Made by a program: the position numbers and the translations under genes. A stretch of DNA of 8,275 nucleotides. Origin: an uncultured Collinsella sp. (lineage in GTDB: Bacteria > Actinomycetota > Coriobacteriia > Coriobacteriales > Coriobacteriaceae). Where the stretch lies: assembly GCA_900546105.1 (NCBI GenBank), contig URBP01000086.1, forward strand, positions 1 to 8,275. The letters are read 5' to 3'. Positions 6,058 to 8,275 of the stretch are shown piece by piece (position 1 is the stretch's first letter; each line of letters opens with the position of its first letter). The notes beneath the pieces were generated by a model. It was not told the DNA's origin and did not search any database. It saw nothing but the letters and a program-made list of their open reading frames with translations.

Positions 6058-6984
6058 CTACCCCCTCTTTTTCTTGGAAATCAGACGGACGATGCCCACC
6101 AGCGTGGCGGAGATGATAAACAGGACCACGCCCATACCGAACAGCGCCGAGCGGTGCAGACCCGAGGAATAGCTCATGTCGAGCGCGATCTGGCTCGTGA
6201 GCGTCGAGATGGGGCTCGCGATGCTGTCGGGAATAACCGGGGCGTTACCCACGACCATGAGCACGGCCATGGTCTCGCCGATGGCGCGACCCATACCCAG
6301 CACGATGGCATCCACGATACCCAGCTTGGCGGCAGGTAGCACGACCTTATAGATGGTCTGCCACTTAGTAGCACCCATAGCATACGATGCCTCGCGAATA
6401 CCCATGGGAATGGAATTGAGGGCATCGATGGTGAGCGTGGTGATGGTAGGGACGATCATGATGGCAAGCACGAACCACGCCGTCAGCGCACCAAAACCAA
6501 GACCACCGGTCAGTTGCGCGATAAACGGACGGATGATGATCATGCCAAAGAAGCCATAGATGATAGAAGGGATGCCGGCCAACAGGTCAACTGCAGGGCT
6601 GATGAGCTTGCGCACGCGCTTGCCGGCGATCTCGACCAGATACACGGCCGTGCCCACGCCTAGGGGCACACCCATGGCGAGCGCACCGACGGTCACCAGA
6701 CCCGAGCCGGCAAGCAGCGACACGATGCCGTAGTGGCCCTCAGAGGGCGCCCACGTAAAGCTAAAGAAGTCCGCCAGACCGATGTCGGTAAAGACGGGCA
6801 GCGCCGAGTACGTGGTAAAGACAAAAATCAGGATGACGGTAACAACCGCCAAGAACGCGCAGGCAAAGAAGATCCACTGCAGCGCCTTCTCCTTGATATA
6901 GGTGCTGCGCGATACGAGCGCCAGCTCGCGCTTCTTGGGCGCCTGACCATTCTGCTCAGTCTGGGAGTTTTCCTGTGCTTCCAT
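6058..6984 (-). CDS. pstC: PstC phosphate ABC transporter permease
   Basis: A 308-aa inner-membrane permease that pairs with PstA. A polar N-terminal tail (1-33, Gln/Asn/Lys rich) precedes about six helices (about 36-58, 88-118, 136-155, 166-188, 222-246 and 279-302). The PstB-docking loop is REASYAMGATKWQTIYKVVLP (197-217), and GRAIGETMAVLMVVGN (232-247) is family-typical, as is the periplasmic stretch FFSFTWAPSEGHYGI. The frame also offers a GTG at 6993 that overlaps the pstS stop, but AAGGGGAG (6993-7000) lies 8 bases before ATG 6984 and would touch the GTG, so I use the ATG. It starts one base after the pstS stop, indicating coupled translation. Confidence 0.96.
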   Translation of the reverse strand: MEAQENSQTEQNGQAPKKRELALVSRSTYIKEKALQWIFFACAFLAVVTVILIFVFTTYSALPVFTDIGLADFFSFTWAPSEGHYGIVSLLAGSGLVTVGALAMGVPLGVGTAVYLVEIAGKRVRKLISPAVDLLAGIPSIIYGFFGMIIIRPFIAQLTGGLGFGALTAWFVLAIMIVPTITTLTIDALNSIPMGIREASYAMGATKWQTIYKVVLPAAKLGIVDAIVLGMGRAIGETMAVLMVVGNAPVIPDSIASPISTLTSQIALDMSYSSGLHRSALFGMGVVLFIISATLVGIVRLISKKKRG

Positions 6985-6985
6985 G

Positions 6986-7822
6986 CTACTCACTCCCCTT
7001 CTCGTCGTTGGTGACGGGAATAAAGCCCGCCTCGCGAATCTGCTTGTCCATCTTTTCGGATGTCACGTAGTCGATGTAATCTTGCGCCTGCTGCGAAGGC
7101 GCACCCTTCACAAAGAAGTAAAGGTCGCGCGAGATGGGATAGCCGCCGCTCGCGACCGTCTTCTCGGACGCCTCAACATGATTGACCGAGACGGCCTTGA
7201 CCGAGGTCTTGGCGTTGAGGCTATCGACGAAGCCCAGCGAAATGTAGCCGATGGCACCGCGCGAACGAGATACCACGTCGCGCACCTGGCCCGTGCCCGA
7301 AAGAACGGCGGACCGGCGATCGAACGGGGGGCCGTCCATCACGATGGTGCGGAAGGCCTCACGCGTGCCAGACGCCTCGTCTCGGTTGATGACCTGAATC
7401 TTCAGGTCCTCTCCGCCGACTTCCTTCCAGTTGGTGATCTTACCGGCGTAAATATCACGGAGCTGCTCGGTCGAGAGGTTATCGACCGGGTTATCGTCGT
7501 TCACGATGACCGCGATACCGTCGTGGGCAATGACGATGGGAGTCAGGCCCAGATCCTGTTCGTCGGCATTGAGTCCACGGGAGGAGCTGGCGATATCGGC
7601 CGTGCCAGCGCTGACGGCTTCGATGCCAGCGGAAGAGCCCAAACCGGAAACGAGCACGTCGATGCCGGTCTCCTCCTTAAAGCCCTCTGCCGCAATCTCG
7701 GCGATAGGAAGGCAGGTCGTGGAGCCGGCCACGGTAATGGAAGAGGTAGAAGATCCCGAAGAACAGGCGCACAGCGTAAGCGTAAGCACAGCGGCGCTCA
7801 GGACCGATACGATCTTTCTCAT
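6986..7822 (-). CDS. pstS: PstS phosphate-binding lipoprotein
   Basis: The 278-aa extracytoplasmic phosphate receptor of the Pst importer. It has a short basic N-terminus, a hydrophobic core and a lipobox LCAC (17-20), so C20 is likely lipidated and the mature protein is anchored on the outer face of the cell membrane, followed by a Ser/Gly linker. Family elements: TVAGSTT (30-36), GLGSSAGIEAV (60-70), SSRGL (80-84), the phosphate-contacting RDEASGTREAF (147-157) and RGAIGYISLGFV (188-199). The ATG overlaps the stop of pgeF in ATGA (7819-7822), and no clear Shine-Dalgarno precedes it, so translation probably depends on ribosomes finishing pgeF. There is no intergenic space for a Pho box; a phosphate-responsive promoter would have to lie within or before pgeF. 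Confidence 0.97.
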   Translation of the reverse strand: MRKIVSVLSAAVLTLTLCACSSGSSTSSITVAGSTTCLPIAEIAAEGFKEETGIDVLVSGLGSSAGIEAVSAGTADIASSSRGLNADEQDLGLTPIVIAHDGIAVIVNDDNPVDNLSTEQLRDIYAGKITNWKEVGGEDLKIQVINRDEASGTREAFRTIVMDGPPFDRRSAVLSGTGQVRDVVSRSRGAIGYISLGFVDSLNAKTSVKAVSVNHVEASEKTVASGGYPISRDLYFFVKGAPSQQAQDYIDYVTSEKMDKQIREAGFIPVTNDEKGSE

Positions 7823-8275
7823 AGCATCACGCCGATCGCAGCATGGCGCCCACAGGTGCCGTCCTCGTTACGGTAGGAATAAAAGCGGTCGTTCTGACGC
7901 ACAGTCGAAAGCTGGGTATCCACGATATTATCCGCGTCCACACCGATATCTACCAGCGCCTCACGAATGGCGGCAGATAGATCGAGCATGCGAGAAGCGC
8001 CCGCATCGATGCACGAAAACTCGGCGGCAAAGCGGTCCATGAGTTCCTGGGATACCTCATATTCGTCAGCCAAGATATGGGGGCCGATATAGGCGGAAAC
8101 GTCGCTCGCATCGCAGCCGGCAGCATCGCAAAGCGCCCGGCACGCCTTGGCAGAAATACGTGCAATCGTGCCCTTCCAACCGGAGTGCACCACGGCAAAT
8201 CCGCCGGGGGCCACCAGCACCACGGGAACGCAGTCGGCAAAGCAGAGCAGCACGGGCACGTCATGGGCCGTACAG
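7819..8275 (-). CDS. pgeF: PgeF/YlmD (YfiH) laccase-domain protein, 5' end outside window
   Basis: The C-terminal 151 residues of a YfiH/YlmD family protein; the reading frame stays open to the window edge (CTAHDVPVLLCFADCVPVV), so the N-terminal part is missing. Members were first called polyphenol oxidases; the E. coli homologue PgeF edits peptidoglycan precursors by removing wrongly added L-Ser, and related proteins act on purine nucleosides. The metal-site residues are present: Cys in FADCVPV and His in VVHSGWKGT, along with YIGPHI followed by YEVS, and the C-terminal NDRFYSYRNEDGTCGRHAA. The GTG at 8259 is internal, not the start. It overlaps pstS by four bases (ATGA). In most Gram-positives this gene is followed by ylmE; here the pst-phoU operon comes between them. 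Confidence 0.93.
   Translation of the reverse strand, partial: CTAHDVPVLLCFADCVPVVLVAPGGFAVVHSGWKGTIARISAKACRALCDAAGCDASDVSAYIGPHILADEYEVSQELMDRFAAEFSCIDAGASRMLDLSAAIREALVDIGVDADNIVDTQLSTVRQNDRFYSYRNEDGTCGRHAAIGVML

Noticed and set aside
5326..6339. A 337-codon rightward open frame rich in His, Asp and Arg
   Set aside because: It is antisense to pstA and pstC; its composition mirrors membrane-protein codons on the other strand, and no domain is visible.
6985..6993. GTG start of PstC at 6993
   Set aside because: The ribosome site AAGGGGAG touches this codon, whereas it is 8 bases from ATG 6984.
6983..7876. A 297-codon rightward open frame opposite pstS
   Set aside because: It lies opposite an intact PstS and lacks a recognisable family; judged a codon-bias shadow.

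Overview
The window is a dense, GC-rich stretch of bacterial chromosome. Genes are closely packed, many have clear Shine-Dalgarno sequences, and most prefer C- or G-ending codons. Gene content points to a Gram-positive: DivIVA and SepF cell-division proteins, a lipoprotein-type PstS, and the ylm cluster that lies next to the division genes in Gram-positives. Base composition and protein style fit Actinomycetota, probably Coriobacteriia (Collinsella-like). That assignment is inferred from memory of such genomes; no marker gene here proves it.

Layout: a flavin nitroreductase reads rightward from the left edge (8-538) and ends at an intrinsic terminator (587-624). Everything else reads leftward. 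In transcription order from the right edge: pgeF/ylmD (5' end outside the window), pstS, pstC, pstA, pstB, phoU, yggS/ylmE, sepF/ylmF, yggT/ylmG and divIVA, closed by a second intrinsic terminator (650-679) that faces the first. No rRNA, tRNA, CRISPR array or mobile element was seen, and no gap between genes exceeds about 170 bases.

Two functions are interleaved. The complete high-affinity phosphate uptake operon (periplasmic-type binding lipoprotein PstS, permeases PstC and PstA, ATPase PstB, regulator PhoU) sits inside the conserved ylmD-ylmE-ylmF-ylmG-divIVA division and envelope cluster, between ylmD and ylmE. The ylmD-pstS junction is an ATGA overlap, so the phosphate genes seem to be read from the same message as ylmD. 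The ylmH gene normally found between ylmG and divIVA is missing. Downstream, SepF (FtsZ membrane anchor), YggT (small membrane protein) and DivIVA (polar/septal coiled-coil scaffold) form the division module.

Two points change the gene models. YggS is split by an apparent +1 frameshift at CCA-TGA-C (3173-3179); its true start, with a good ribosome site, is at 3263 in another frame. YggT has no ATG, GTG or TTG in front of its first membrane helix, and the best-placed start is an ATC at 1723. The starts of SepF (2467) and PstC (6984) were also moved inward from the longest reading frames on ribosome-site and family evidence.
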